Shown here: positions 23,214-33,800 of the stretch, one piece after another | How positions within the stretch are numbered: the stretch's first letter is position 1 | Layout: each line of letters begins with the position of its first letter | Source: Codonopsis lanceolata | Lineage: Eukaryota > Streptophyta > Magnoliopsida > Asterales > Campanulaceae | NCBI GenBank assembly: GCA_013146195.2 | Contig: CM028379.1 | Location: 113,082,168-113,146,167, forward strand | Length of the DNA stretch: 64,000 nt | Direction of reading: 5' to 3' | Position numbers and translations under genes: made by a program | Notes under the pieces: generated by a model | What the model saw: only the letters and a program-made list of their open reading frames with translations | Told to the model about the DNA's origin: nothing | Databases searched by the model: none

Positions 23214-23577
23214 ATACGACAAAAAAAGAGACTGGAAGATCACACGCATCCGATCTTTTTTTTGATATATATTTTTTTTCTTAAATCATGAATAATAATC
23301 ATAATTGTATAAAAAAAACATTCAGTTAGACCAAAAAAATCAAACTTAAAAATAATTTTAGGATGACATGAGTAAATGATGGTGATGGTTTTTTATCGAG
23401 CATATACACACACATGACAAAAAAAAGAGACCGAGAGATTACACACATCCAATCTTTTTTTTTTTTTTGACATATATGTTTTTTTAAATCATGAAATAAT
23501 ATATCATAATTGTATAAAAAATATTCAGTCAGACTAAAAAAGTCAAACTTAACAATAATTTTAGGACGGTGGGAGTA
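23214..23577. repeat. Tandem duplication, two units of about 197 bp
   Basis: Unit one starts near 23214 ('acgacaaaaaaagagactgg') and unit two near 23412 ('atgacaaaaaaaagagaccg'). Both run through 'catccgatctttttttt'/'catccaatctttttttt' and 'catgaataat'/'catgaaataat' to 'aataattttaggatg'/'aataattttaggacg'. No coding potential was seen. Confidence 0.75.
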
Positions 23578-23995
23578 TATGTGTAAGATAAAAGAAATCT
23601 TAGATTAATTGGAAAAAAAATACGGATAATAAAAAATTAAACTCTATTATCTAAAAAATTCACAATTCGTTGATTGTATGTAAATAAATACAAATTCTTG
23701 GATTATGAACAAGTAACATCCCAGAGAGACAAAGAACGAGAATTGGTTTATGAAAGCAGTTCGAGAGAAAAGTAACGTCCCTAAAGTCTCTTGGAAGCTA
23801 AAGTTCATTTCAAATTTAAAGCTTTTGTTTGATCTTTTGATTTATTTATAACTTTGTAATTCTTCCAAAAAAAATAGAACTAGTATTTTTAGAGATAAAA
23901 GATATTGATATTGCAATTATGAATGGAAATTATACTTGCGTGCTCCCAAGTTTTCAATTTTAAATTTGAGAACGAAACTGTAGTTGCATGAGAAA

Positions 23996-24689
23996 TGAAA
24001 GGATGGAACCGTGGAAATCATCATCGGCATAATTACGGGTCCCACAATGGAAACCGTTAGCAGATTCAGCAAGGCAACCGAGCCAGTGTGAGCTCGCCGA
24101 AGACACCTCATAAAACAATTAAGCCAAAGTAAGGAGCAAACGAGACCCGTGGCTTTCAAACCCCTCGACCTCGGCAACGAGAATTCACTACGCTCGGACC
24201 ACTCGGCCTCAGCAAACGGTCAATAATCACCAGGCCTGACAAGAAGCTTCCCAAGGCCTAGTGAAACCGCCGCACGCAACCACCAACTCACTGACAGTGT
24301 CCAGTCCACTTATTCCTGATAAAGCTTACGGCGCATTTAATGCCCGTCGCAACATGTTCCCCTATGAGAGACCGCCACCTCACCAGGCAAATCATGTATA
24401 AATAGGGGACTTTCCTTATTGTTGAAAAAAGTCATTTTTTCAGATATCCAAACCCTCTTATCAAACCCTCTTATCGGACCAATTATTATTACGACACATT
24501 TATTACTCATTCCACCGGATACCTTACTCTCACGCCGGAGGGTTTTAGTCGGGCTACCCCGACTCCTTAACGACGTTTTATTATTTGTCTCGTGCAGGTA
24601 ACCGGATAAGGACGAACGAGCAAAGACCGTGCCACTTCTGTTTCATACGTGGACAACAAGATAAGGTCACCATGAAAATTGCGTGATCA
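23996..24689 (+). mobile_element. Solo LTR of a Tat-type gypsy family (TSD agaaa)
   Basis: It begins tgaaaggatggaacc and ends aattgcgtgatca. Perfect 5-bp duplications, agaaa, lie at 23991-23995 and 24690-24694. It shares with the LTRs of the full gypsy element at 32856 the block 'actctcacgccggaggg.tttta' and the end 'gcgtgatca', so it is a relative but not the same family. A TATA-like tataaatag is at 24397-24405. The orientation follows that block. Confidence 0.9.
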
Positions 24690-24942
24690 AGAAAAATGCA
24701 ATGAGTAAGATGAATCGAAACATATTTTATCATTATTTAATATAAGGGTATTTTTGAAAAAAATAATATAATCATGAACTTAGTATAGACTACCAAATAT
24801 AATTAACGAGATAAATTAATCTTATCCGTAATCTACCAAACATCGGATAACTCTAAAAATGATATAAAATAATGATATATAAAATAATCAACCTTTTTAT
24901 TATTAATTTATTTTATCCAGGTTTTCTACCTAATGAAACCCC

Positions 24943-25496
24943 AAGTATGATTAAATAAGATGCCATATTTTTTTGGTCCAAAATTCTGTACTCATATTTA
25001 TGGAGTATTTAGTACATCTAAATTAACGGGTAGGCGGCAGCAATTTTCAGCTATCCGAGCAGAAACGGGTTGCCAGGTTGGAGCCTTAAGATGGTCAATA
25101 TTCCAAATCGTACCGTCGTTCTTTATTAGACATTCAGGCGGGAAATGAGACCCCAAACTGCAACCCAAATCCCCGTACTACTACTCGTTTGAATGTAAGC
25201 AACGATCCTAACAGCTTAAAGAGCTTTTCCTATATTAGTGGTATGTTCAGTTTGATCTTTTTCTCTCTCTTCCCTGCTTCAAGAAGTATATTGTCCTATG
25301 CACACCAGGTGTTCGATATAAGTTCTGCAAGGATTCCGCCTCTTTTTCCTCTTATATCTATTGACTGAATATTTCCCGTTCAGCTCGTTCGACATTGTTT
25401 CTGTCTCATAATTTATTAATCCCATATTCGAATTTTTAGTTTTGCTTGATGTTAGCAGAATTCCATGTGTGATGCACTTTTATAGGACTATATACA
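24943..25496. other. Upstream region of the PPR gene
   Basis: No separate gene was recognised. A pyrimidine-rich stretch near 25258-25280 could be 5' UTR. Confidence 0.45.
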
Positions 25497-27557
25497 ATGG
25501 GGGTACTACTCCTGAATAGCATTAGATATTTCAGGATTTTTGGTCACTTGTCTCGCTTACAACAACAATCAAGCTATGGTTTGCTGGGGGTGCCTATGTA
25601 TTCGGTTGGTTTTATCCATACTGCAAATTTGTATGACACATCCCCCCTCCAAACTCACTATTTAAAATCCAACAAGTTCTCTGTAAATAAAGTGTCTCTT
25701 TACCTTGAACGGGCGAGGTTAATAGATATGATACGACTAGGTCTACGGTCCAATACCCCTGAGTCAGTTGTTCCACATTTGAATCATCCCGCTTTGGACT
25801 CCTTTGTCATTACCAATGCGCTTCTATCTGCTCCTTCACCTGACTCTGCACTGACCCTGATTGAAACCCTTAAGACAATTCCACATTTCTCGCATACCCA
25901 ATTCACCCTCTATGCTTTGGCCAAAATTCTTGCTAAAGCACATCAAACTGCCAAACTCAAGTCCCTTGTAGTCGCCATCAATTCTGGGAAGTTCAAGAAT
26001 GTTTCACCTGTCTGTTTTATGGATCGCATACGATGGTTTTCTGTAGCTGGGGACCTTGATTCTGTTCTTTCTGTCTGGCATGAGTGGAAAGCCTCAAAGA
26101 AACGGCCTTGTACCGAGTCTTATAACATCATCATGGGGCTTTATGCCAAGACACACAAGGATTTTGAGGCCATGGAGACTTTTCGCAAGATGATTGATGA
26201 AGGGCAGCTTCCTAATGCTCGAACATACACTGTTATGATTGAGCACCTGGTCATTTCAGGAAATTTGGATCCAGCCTTGGAGATATTTAAGATATTGCCC
26301 TCAATGAGGATGAAACGCACGTTAAGGCTGTACTCCATTTTGCTGGGTGCACTCTGTAATAGTGGTCAGTTCAATGTGGTAAAGACTTTGCTTAGTGAAA
26401 TGCAGTTTGATGGGCTATCGCCAGCTCCGTCCATGCTTTATTTCTTGCAGCAGATGCACGAAGCAGGATTTGTTGAGGAGACATCTGATTTAATCAAAGA
26501 GTTGTTGCCTGATAAGAGGATTAAAAATGTAGAATTATTAACAGATGATAAGGACAACCATGATGATGCCGGGAATGAAGAGGCTGACTCTGCCCATTCT
26601 GATGTGAATGTGGATCAAGTTAAATTGAAACCATGGTTCGACCCAGCTATTTTGGCTAGTGCTTTGCATGATTGGAGACCTCAAGAGGTTTCAGCATTGG
26701 AGGATGCTAAATTTGTATGGACAAGTCGGTTGGTTTGCAAGATGATAAGAAACTTCCATTCGGCTGAGACAGCATGGGAATTTTTCTGTTGGGTTGAAAA
26801 TCAATCAGGATTCGGTCATGATATCTGCACAGTATCTAATATGATTGCCAAGTCAGCTCGCAAAGGGCATTTCAATTTCGTAGATCAACTCATGTCCAAG
26901 GCACATAGGGAGGGGATCAAATTGTCATATAACATCATCAGATTGATTATTGATTCTTATGGTATCTCTGGAAACGGCAATGCTGCTTTGAAATTTTTCG
27001 GCGACATTAAAACACTTGGCAGTACAATGTCGAAAAGTAGTATGATGCTTCTGTATTCCTCTCTCTTGCGAACATTAGCCAAGTGTAGGATGGATACCAA
27101 GGCCTTAGAAATACTAGACGAGATGATACTGTGTGGAATTCTTCCAGATACCCAAACATATTCTGGCTTGATGCATCATTTTGCACTTCAGGGTGATATT
27201 AAGACAGTGCAGAGACTATTTGGAATGGTTAGACAGAGTGGTGTAGAACCGGATGCTTCTATGTTCAAGGTTCTTATCCATGCTTATTGCAAGTGTGAGA
27301 GAGCTGCTCTGGCTCTCAGAGTATTTGAGGATATGAGGAATTCCAATATGATGCCTGATGCTTCGACAAAACAGTTACTTGTGAAGAGTCTTTGGAAGGA
27401 AGGCAAATTGAGAGAAGCGGCTTCTGTAGAAAAGCAAAGTGAGGAGATAAGTGATGTTCTTCCTCCTGCATTGCCTGGCCAGTTTTACACTGTGAGCTCT
27501 GCAGATCTCACTAGAGTTTATAAGATGTATTCCGAGAGTTTCAATGGAAAAAAGTAG
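25497..27557 (+). CDS. P-type pentatricopeptide repeat (PPR) protein, 686 aa
   Basis: A single uninterrupted exon. The N-terminal ~60 residues are rich in Ser, Leu and Arg with few acids, as expected for a mitochondrial or plastid targeting peptide; this is inference. Two PPR tracts are visible. Residues about 205-315 include 'SYNIIMGLYAK' and 'TYTVMIEHLVISGNLDPALEIF'. Residues about 517-642 include 'TYSGLMHHFALQGDIKTVQRLF' and 'KVLIHAYCKCERAALALRVF'. An acidic linker (about 348-375, 'DDKDNHDDAGNEE') lies between them. No E, DYW or SMR extension is present, so it is a P-class protein. Such proteins bind organellar RNA and act in processing, stability or translation. The target RNA cannot be read from the sequence, and I do not assign an orthologue. 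Confidence 0.92.
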   Translation: MGVLLLNSIRYFRIFGHLSRLQQQSSYGLLGVPMYSVGFIHTANLYDTSPLQTHYLKSNKFSVNKVSLYLERARLIDMIRLGLRSNTPESVVPHLNHPALDSFVITNALLSAPSPDSALTLIETLKTIPHFSHTQFTLYALAKILAKAHQTAKLKSLVVAINSGKFKNVSPVCFMDRIRWFSVAGDLDSVLSVWHEWKASKKRPCTESYNIIMGLYAKTHKDFEAMETFRKMIDEGQLPNARTYTVMIEHLVISGNLDPALEIFKILPSMRMKRTLRLYSILLGALCNSGQFNVVKTLLSEMQFDGLSPAPSMLYFLQQMHEAGFVEETSDLIKELLPDKRIKNVELLTDDKDNHDDAGNEEADSAHSDVNVDQVKLKPWFDPAILASALHDWRPQEVSALEDAKFVWTSRLVCKMIRNFHSAETAWEFFCWVENQSGFGHDICTVSNMIAKSARKGHFNFVDQLMSKAHREGIKLSYNIIRLIIDSYGISGNGNAALKFFGDIKTLGSTMSKSSMMLLYSSLLRTLAKCRMDTKALEILDEMILCGILPDTQTYSGLMHHFALQGDIKTVQRLFGMVRQSGVEPDASMFKVLIHAYCKCERAALALRVFEDMRNSNMMPDASTKQLLVKSLWKEGKLREAASVEKQSEEISDVLPPALPGQFYTVSSADLTRVYKMYSESFNGKK

Positions 27558-28451
27558 CAAGTCTTGAGAAGTGATGCTTTAATGTAGTATACTGCTGAAT
27601 ATTGTCAGTTCATGTCAACATAATAGAATTTTCCCATTTCTTGTATCTTGAATGCGTTATTAAAAAAGTTTTTTGTTTCTTTTTTGGTTACTTGGTAAAT
27701 CTCATCAATGTCGTATATCATGTAAATTTCATTAATGCCATATATTCTGTCAATGCAATTGAATGTGGTGCTTACAGATTCGTTGCAGTAAATGAAAGCT
27801 ACTAAACTATAGAGAAACTTTGTTACTATTTCTTTCGAGCCTTGATTATTGTATGTTGTGACTCACAACTTGTGAGATTAATAACTATAAATTGACTTTG
27901 CAAGGAATCTTACCGCTGCCTGCTCCATCTTCTTGCTGATTTTCTCACAAGTTGACTTTGCAAGAGTCCGTCACAAGTTCCTTTACAGAGTTCATCAGGT
28001 TTTGATAATTTTCTCATTTAATAAGCAGTACCATCTTTCTATTCTAGTTTTACTTCTCCCGAATATTCTGCTCATTATAGATTTTATATGATGGTTAGGT
28101 TATTATATATAGATCTATGGGCATGCTTGCGCACACATATACGCACACAAAACTCTCAACTCTCAACTCTGAGCTTTAGTGTGTACATAAAATGTATCTC
28201 AATTACGGGCAGGCGGATGTCACCTTCTGACCTTTGCTAGCAATATTTTGATTTTTAAAGTGGAATCATTTAATTTGGACTGCTCCCAATGAGCATAAAA
28301 AGATCTTACATCAGGAATCTTTAGATGTCGTTTCGGGTTGTACTCACCAAAGAAGTTGAGGTTTATGATTGAATGTTTCCACCAAGCCAACCTAATGAAC
28401 ATTACAAACCTTTTCAGACTATGTAATGATAGCACGTTAGGGCGCTGAATT

Positions 28452-28514
<63 letters not shown>

Positions 28515-28977
28515 CATTTGTAGGGTTGAGATATCAGCTATCAGTTGCTTAGTCTGTTCTCGTTTTTTTTATACATTTTAAGAGGAAGGATAAGTTCGGG
28601 CCGTCCCAACTGGGGGGTCTCATTTTAAATTTACCTCTGATGTTTGCCACAGATGCTGACAGAAAGGATACAAAACTCTTGAAATCAGAAAGTAATGATA
28701 CTTTCGCAAGTTTGATTCTCTTTTTTTGCTCAAGTATATTAAATATGATTGCATGTAGCTACTGCACACTTTTTTATCTAATTAGTGGGGTTATCAAGGT
28801 GAGGTAAGCAAGAGAATCATTCAAATTAGAACAAAAGACAATGCCTCTTAGATTTTGATATGAACTTTCTATTCTTTATTCAGATTGAAAGCACCACAAA
28901 AACTGTACTGCACATAACCTCTTTGCTCTTGCACATAATACCAATAGCTTACAGATTTTACAATTGAAGCTCACAGC
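27558..28977. other. Intergenic region between the PPR and NFP-type genes
   Basis: A (ct)n(ta)n microsatellite lies at about 28450-28511. The rest includes the PPR 3' UTR and the promoter of the receptor gene. No other gene was recognised. Confidence 0.55.
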
Positions 28978-30825
28978 ATGGCTCTCTCTCTCATCTCTTT
29001 GCTAGCTTTCCTTTTCTTGTCCATCATTTTCCCTCCCTCCAATGTCTCTGCTCAAACAGCTGGAAACACAGACTTCTCATGTTCTGCAGACTCGCCTGTT
29101 TCATGTGAAACATACATCACTTACCGTGTCAGGTCACCTGGTTACATGAACCTGGGGAATATATCTGCCCTGTTTGGTGTCAGTCGTTTGAGTATTGCAA
29201 AGGCCAGTAACCTCACCACAGAGGATGCACAGTTACTTCCAAATCAACTTTTACTGATACCCATCACCTGTAATTGCAACGGAACTAAATACTTCTCCAA
29301 CGTCACCTATCAGATCAAGAAAGGTGATAGCTTTTATTATGTTTCGATCACTGCTTTCGAGAACCTCACCGATTTTCGTGTAGTCGTGCAGATGAATCCC
29401 ACGTTAAATCCAACCAATTTGACGGTTGGTGTGGAAGCAATCTTCCCTTTACTTTGTAAGTGTCCAAACAAGGCTCTTCGACAAAACGGAAATAGGTATC
29501 TTATTACTTATGTTTGGCAACCAGATGATGGTATCTTGCCTGTGAGTGCTATGTTTAAGTCATCAGAATTTGATATCTCCAGTGTAAACAGCTTTAGAAA
29601 CTTTAGTGCTGCAATATGTCTTCCAGTGTTAATACCGGTCTCAGAATTGCCAAATTTTCCCCCTCCTCACCTCTCTATTTCTCAAACAAAGAAACCAAAA
29701 TACCGACTTGTCCACTTCCTTGTTTTGGGCACGTTTGGAGCTTTGTTTATTCTCATTGCAGCAGCCATTTTAGTCTACCTCAAACATAGATACAAGGGTA
29801 AAAAGATTTTGGAACGCAACGAGTCTTCTCTGGAGTTCCTTGATCTTCTTCATACAAAGAAAGCCTCAAAAGAGGAAGCATTTGAGCCCAAGATCATCCA
29901 CGATAAACTACTTCCTGGGGTTTCAGGCTATCTAGGTAAGCTAATCATGTACGACAGAAGGGAGATTATGGAGGCGACCATGGATCTCAATGAACGGTAC
30001 AGGATTGGAGGATCAATGTACAAGGCCATTCTCCATGGTCAGGTCTTTGCTGTAAAGAAATTCAAAGATGCCACGGAAGAACTGAAGATATTACAGCGAG
30101 TAAACCATGGGAATCTGGTGAAATTGATGGGCATCTCATTGGACTTTGATGGGAGCTGTATCCTGGTTTATGAGTATGCTGAAAATGGATCGCTTGATAA
30201 ATGGATGTTCCCTAAGTTGTCATCTTCATCGGGCTGTGTTGCTTTCCTTTCTTGGACTCAGAGGCTGAATATTGCACTGGACATCGCTAATGGCCTGCAA
30301 TACATGCATGAACATACTCAACCTAGCATTTCCCACAGGGATATCAAAACAAGCAACATACTTCTTGATTCTCGGTTTAAGGCCAAGATTGGAAATTTTT
30401 CCACCGCTAGACCTGCCATGAGCTCAATTATGCTAAAAGTAGACATTTTCGCCTTTGGGATTATTCTCCTGGAGTTGCTTTCGGGAAAGAAAGCCATGGA
30501 AACAAGAGAAAATGGTGAAATTTCAATGTCGTGGAAGGAAATTAGGGGGATTCTGGAAGTTGGAGAGATGAGAGAGGAGAGGTTGAGGAAGTGGATGGAC
30601 CCAAATTTAGAGAGCTTTTATCCAATTGATGGAGCTCTGAGCTTGGCAGCCCTGGCGACGGCTTGCACGTTAGAGAAGTCTACAGATAGACCAGGAATGA
30701 CAGAGATCGTCTTTAATCTCTCTGTCCTCACTCAGTCATCTTCAGAAATCTACGAAAGGTCTTGGACTTCTTCTCGATTAGAATCAGAAGTCCTTCAAAT
30801 GAACAATCCGGTCATCGCTCGTTGA
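28978..30825 (+). CDS. NFP-like: LysM receptor-like pseudokinase of the NFP/NFR5/LYK10 type, 615 aa
   Basis: Single exon, as usual for NFP/NFR5. A signal peptide (1-25, cut near 'VSA') precedes three LysM regions with the CxC spacers at about 98-100 and 160-162. A transmembrane helix follows (about 244-268, 'LVLGTFGALFILIAAAILVYL'), then an intracellular kinase-like domain (about 335-590). Close similarity to legume NFP/NFR5 shows in 'SCETYITYR', 'LSIAKASNL', 'ELKILQRVNHGNLVKLMG', 'RKWMDPNLESFYPID' and the C-terminus 'VIAR'. The VAIK Lys ('FAVKKFK', ~360) and 'HRD' (~453-455) remain. The Gly-rich loop is poor and DFG is replaced by 'NFS' with the activation loop missing, so it is a pseudokinase like NFP. 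In the family, NFP-type receptors at the plasma membrane work with an active LysM kinase in perceiving lipo-chitooligosaccharides of rhizobia and/or mycorrhizal fungi. The gene is intact. A fellow LysM-receptor pseudogene begins 1.2 kb downstream on the other strand. Confidence 0.93.
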   Translation: MALSLISLLAFLFLSIIFPPSNVSAQTAGNTDFSCSADSPVSCETYITYRVRSPGYMNLGNISALFGVSRLSIAKASNLTTEDAQLLPNQLLLIPITCNCNGTKYFSNVTYQIKKGDSFYYVSITAFENLTDFRVVVQMNPTLNPTNLTVGVEAIFPLLCKCPNKALRQNGNRYLITYVWQPDDGILPVSAMFKSSEFDISSVNSFRNFSAAICLPVLIPVSELPNFPPPHLSISQTKKPKYRLVHFLVLGTFGALFILIAAAILVYLKHRYKGKKILERNESSLEFLDLLHTKKASKEEAFEPKIIHDKLLPGVSGYLGKLIMYDRREIMEATMDLNERYRIGGSMYKAILHGQVFAVKKFKDATEELKILQRVNHGNLVKLMGISLDFDGSCILVYEYAENGSLDKWMFPKLSSSSGCVAFLSWTQRLNIALDIANGLQYMHEHTQPSISHRDIKTSNILLDSRFKAKIGNFSTARPAMSSIMLKVDIFAFGIILLELLSGKKAMETRENGEISMSWKEIRGILEVGEMREERLRKWMDPNLESFYPIDGALSLAALATACTLEKSTDRPGMTEIVFNLSVLTQSSSEIYERSWTSSRLESEVLQMNNPVIAR

Positions 30826-32021
30826 TTTACTCGAGTAGTATACAAGACAAAGTAGATCTTCCTCTATATATTTATTTATCATGTACTGTGGAAAAAAGAA
30901 AAGAATAACAATGTGTGTCTGCTTTCATAGTAACTCGATGTATAGCCTAGACAAAATCATGTTTGTCAACACTGAGCCTTGTATATAGGTGCATACCTCT
31001 CTAGTCTATAAAGTATAAACCTTCAAATTGATATATGAAGTTCCAAGTTTAAATAAGATCAAACTATTGAGATTTTATATACTTACAAATCATTCTTTAA
31101 GCAAAGTAAAATTGGAAAACATTGTTAAAAAGAGAATCTTTCTTCCAAAAAGAAAAACTATAAGAAGAAGAATACATGAAACTGTCCAGAAGCACTGTAA
31201 AAGAAAAATGTGTATTACGCTGCAACTAACTATGAACGGTACTAGATGATAATCGGATAAGATTAATGTCATCTGACCCACAAAGCAGCAGTGCGCTCTC
31301 AAATAGGTGACCCAAAAGCTTAAGAGGGGATGGAGAAAATGAGATTAACACTAAAGAGATTGCATCAACCCTAACCTTGAGATCTTTGATTACTGCTAAT
31401 ATCAAGATGAAGTTCAACCATGTAGATATTGTTGATTGGTGGGCTTAATCATAATTGGGTGAGTCATTCTTTTAAGTTTCAACATTCAGACAGCCCAGTT
31501 TTCATAATATATTTATTGGTTGCTAGGTTTGTCACTTAGGATGAATCCGGCTCATAATTGTGAAAATGTTTTTTTGTGGAACTCATTCTCAAGGTTCTTC
31601 GTAATTTAGGTTTATATTTGCATCTGAAAACTGGTTCAAGTTCTTCATAATGTAGGGTTGCTTAATGCTTAATTGAGGTTCATTTGAGAATGGTAGAAAT
31701 AATATGTAATTTTGACGAGGTTTCTTTAAAATTTCTGCTTTCCATTTCTAATTCTTTATTTTGGAATTATGTTATTACCATTTTTGCAGAGTTTTCATTT
31801 TTAGCACACATGGACACTTGGATCTCAGTTTGATGGCTTAGATTAAAAGTATGCACCAGAAACTATGGTGCAAAGTACTCACCATTGCGCCTATATGTAT
31901 ATATACCAACACACACTCCTCATTTATTCAGAAAAATTCAAACTACAGAAGATGCAAAGAATATACTTAATAAGAGTAAAAAAAAGATGAAGCTTACATA
32001 CAATCAATCAGGCTAACGGCC
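30826..32021. other. Intergenic region between two LysM-receptor genes (3' ends face each other)
   Basis: No gene or element was recognised. This is the shared downstream region of the NFP-type gene and the minus-strand LYK pseudogene. Confidence 0.55.
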
Positions 32022-32855
32022 TTAATCTACATATGAGGGTTCTAATCTTTGTGCATCCAATTGAATTTTCATGAGAGTGTTAACAACTTCGACCATGCTT
32101 AATCTTCTTGATGGTACAATCTCCAGGCAGGCTACACTCGGTTCAACCAGACGGAGTGCTAGTTCAGATTGATCGATGATAAATATAAATGGATGCTTCA
32201 CTTGCAAATGAGGATCTATGAGGTTATTAATCTCATCTTTTGCATCTCTTTCATGAATTGTTGAAAGCACTGCTTCCGAAAGTAGCATTTGTTTGCCATC
32301 CTCTTATAAACAGCCTCTCTTCCGATAATCAGTTCCAAAAGAACAACCCTAAAGGCATAAACATCCATCTTGCTGCTCACCAATCCTGCTTCTGAATACT
32401 CGGGAGCCAGGTAACCTTTTGACTTGAGTGGAAACAAAATTGATGAATTTCCATTTTCGTTCCTTTCTGCTGATCTAGCAAGGCTGAAATTGGAAACCTT
32501 GGCTCGTAGATCTCCATTTAGCAAAATTTTGCTGCTGGTAATATTTTTGTGCACGTATGTTGGGTAAGTGAAGTTATGAAGATACTGGAGCCCCTTGGCA
32601 GCATCATAAGCAATATTAATCCTACACTTCAGCTTCCTAGCTCCAAGCAGTTCTCTTTTTTGAGCAACTACTTTAGAGAGCCATTTTCCATGAACTCGTA
32701 AACAAGATAGGAATCCCCATCATGTTGACATGCTCCGTAAAGGCTGATCAGATTGAAGTGGCTGATCTTGCTGAGAACTTTCACCTCTTTAGATACATCT
32801 GTACATGTAATCTTGATGACCACCACTTTCCCACGGAGAATCCCTCTATAAACAT
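32022..32855 (-). pseudogene. LYK5-like: LYK4/5-type LysM receptor-like kinase pseudogene, kinase part (piece 3 of 3)
   Basis: Reading leftwards from the gypsy element: 'EGILRGKVVVIK' (VAIK Lys), 'DVSKEVKVLSKISHFNL', 'SYLVYEFMENGSLK', a stop, then the catalytic-loop region ('YVHKNITSSKILL', HKN in place of HRD). Next come 'KVSNFSLARSAE' (NFS in place of DFG), 'SKGYLAPEYSEAGLVSSKMDVYAF' and, after a frame change near 32285, 'SRRLSMVEVVNTLMKIQ' to TAA at 32022. It aligns by eye along its length with the intact gene at 60293-62215. It is broken by at least one stop, one frame change and the retrotransposon at 32856. The remaining pieces lie at 45063-45547 and 58145-58658. Confidence 0.9.
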
Positions 32856-33723
32856 GAAGGGACTCAACCACTCGCCCGCCACGTGGCTGACACGTGGCAG
32901 TCGGAACAACGACACCTGGCAACTGAACCGACGTGGCACATCTCAGCGCCATCCTCGACACGAGCACCACCAAGCCGACCATACCCAGGCCGGGCAGAAT
33001 CATTCCAGACCAGCCGAATATTACTAGGCAGACCTTACATGGTCGGTCCTCGGCTCTAGTCGATCATCATGAGAGAACAAGGACGTAAGTCCAACCGACC
33101 AGGTGAGCACGAGGACTCGTGGTCGGCCCCATGAACCAACCTAAACGAAGAAACGTCAGCATAGTACAAAGTACACCAGGTGGCCCAGTTTGATTGGAGA
33201 GACACCAACGCGCTCTGCACCCGCCGCTCCACTTACAAGTTGACCTACCTGATACTCTGACATACCTGAAAAAGTGAAAACCAATAGGAGCCAGCCACCT
33301 CGGCCGACCAACAGATCCTGTCTCCAACATGCCGTCCTTGCCTGTCTTGCAAGCCAAGCCTGGAGAGGAGTATAAAAAGAGAAGTAGCCAACTTCACAAG
33401 GTATGATACTGTTCACACTTAACAAACTTCCTACATTGAGCATACGAATTATTCAGGGTGATCACAGGGAACGCCTGTACACCCCAACGTTATCCCTTCA
33501 CTGACTCTCACGCCGGAGGGCTTTAGCTGGGATAACCTCCCAGCTCCCTAACCGGTGTTTTCTCTTGTTTGACAGGTCACACGCACAGGAACAAGGAAGA
33601 CGACAGGGAAACTAGCAAGAACACCAGCCAGATATCCACCTTGCAGCTCCCAAGCAGACATCCTTTACTTGGACCAGCTCCACGTATACGTCACGTGTAG
33701 TCACCCATAACTTGGCGTGATCA
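32856..33723 (+). repeat. 5' LTR of the gypsy element
   Basis: It starts tgaagggactcaacc and ends cttggcgtgatca (TG..CA). A TATA-like tataaaaag is at 33371-33379, a probable transcription start region. The matching LTR is at 44200-45057. Reading frames inside it in the track region are not genes. Confidence 0.95.
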
Positions 33724-33725
33724 AG

Positions 33726-33741
33726 TGGTTCCGTTGCCGGG
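33726..33741 (+). other. Primer binding site of the gypsy element
   Basis: The sequence tggttccgttgccggg begins 2 nt after the LTR. It resembles the complement of the plant tRNA-Asp 3' end (tggcgccgttgccgggg) with mismatches in the first half. Confidence 0.6.
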
Positions 33742-33800
33742 AAACGAAAATTTCTTTCTTCTTTTTCCTGTCTTCCATTTCTTAGCCCTGACCACAAACC

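Larger units (their letters stand above)
23105..24942. mobile_element. Probable PIF/Harbinger-like terminal-repeat element, host of a solo LTR
   Basis: The left end reads ggggtcgtttggtag and the right end, reverse-complemented, ggggtttcattaggtag. The subterminal motifs '(t)ttggtag' and 'ttatccg' recur inside both ends, for example near 23151, 24788, 24833 and 24847. No clear target duplication was found ('aaaa' against 'aag'), so boundaries and family are tentative. There is no transposase. A tandem repeat and a solo gypsy LTR make up most of the interior. Confidence 0.45.

Noticed and set aside
24943..25148. Short 62-aa frame at 24960-25148 upstream of the PPR gene
   Set aside because: No recognisable domain, and it starts only 18 bp after the adjoining element end; likely chance.
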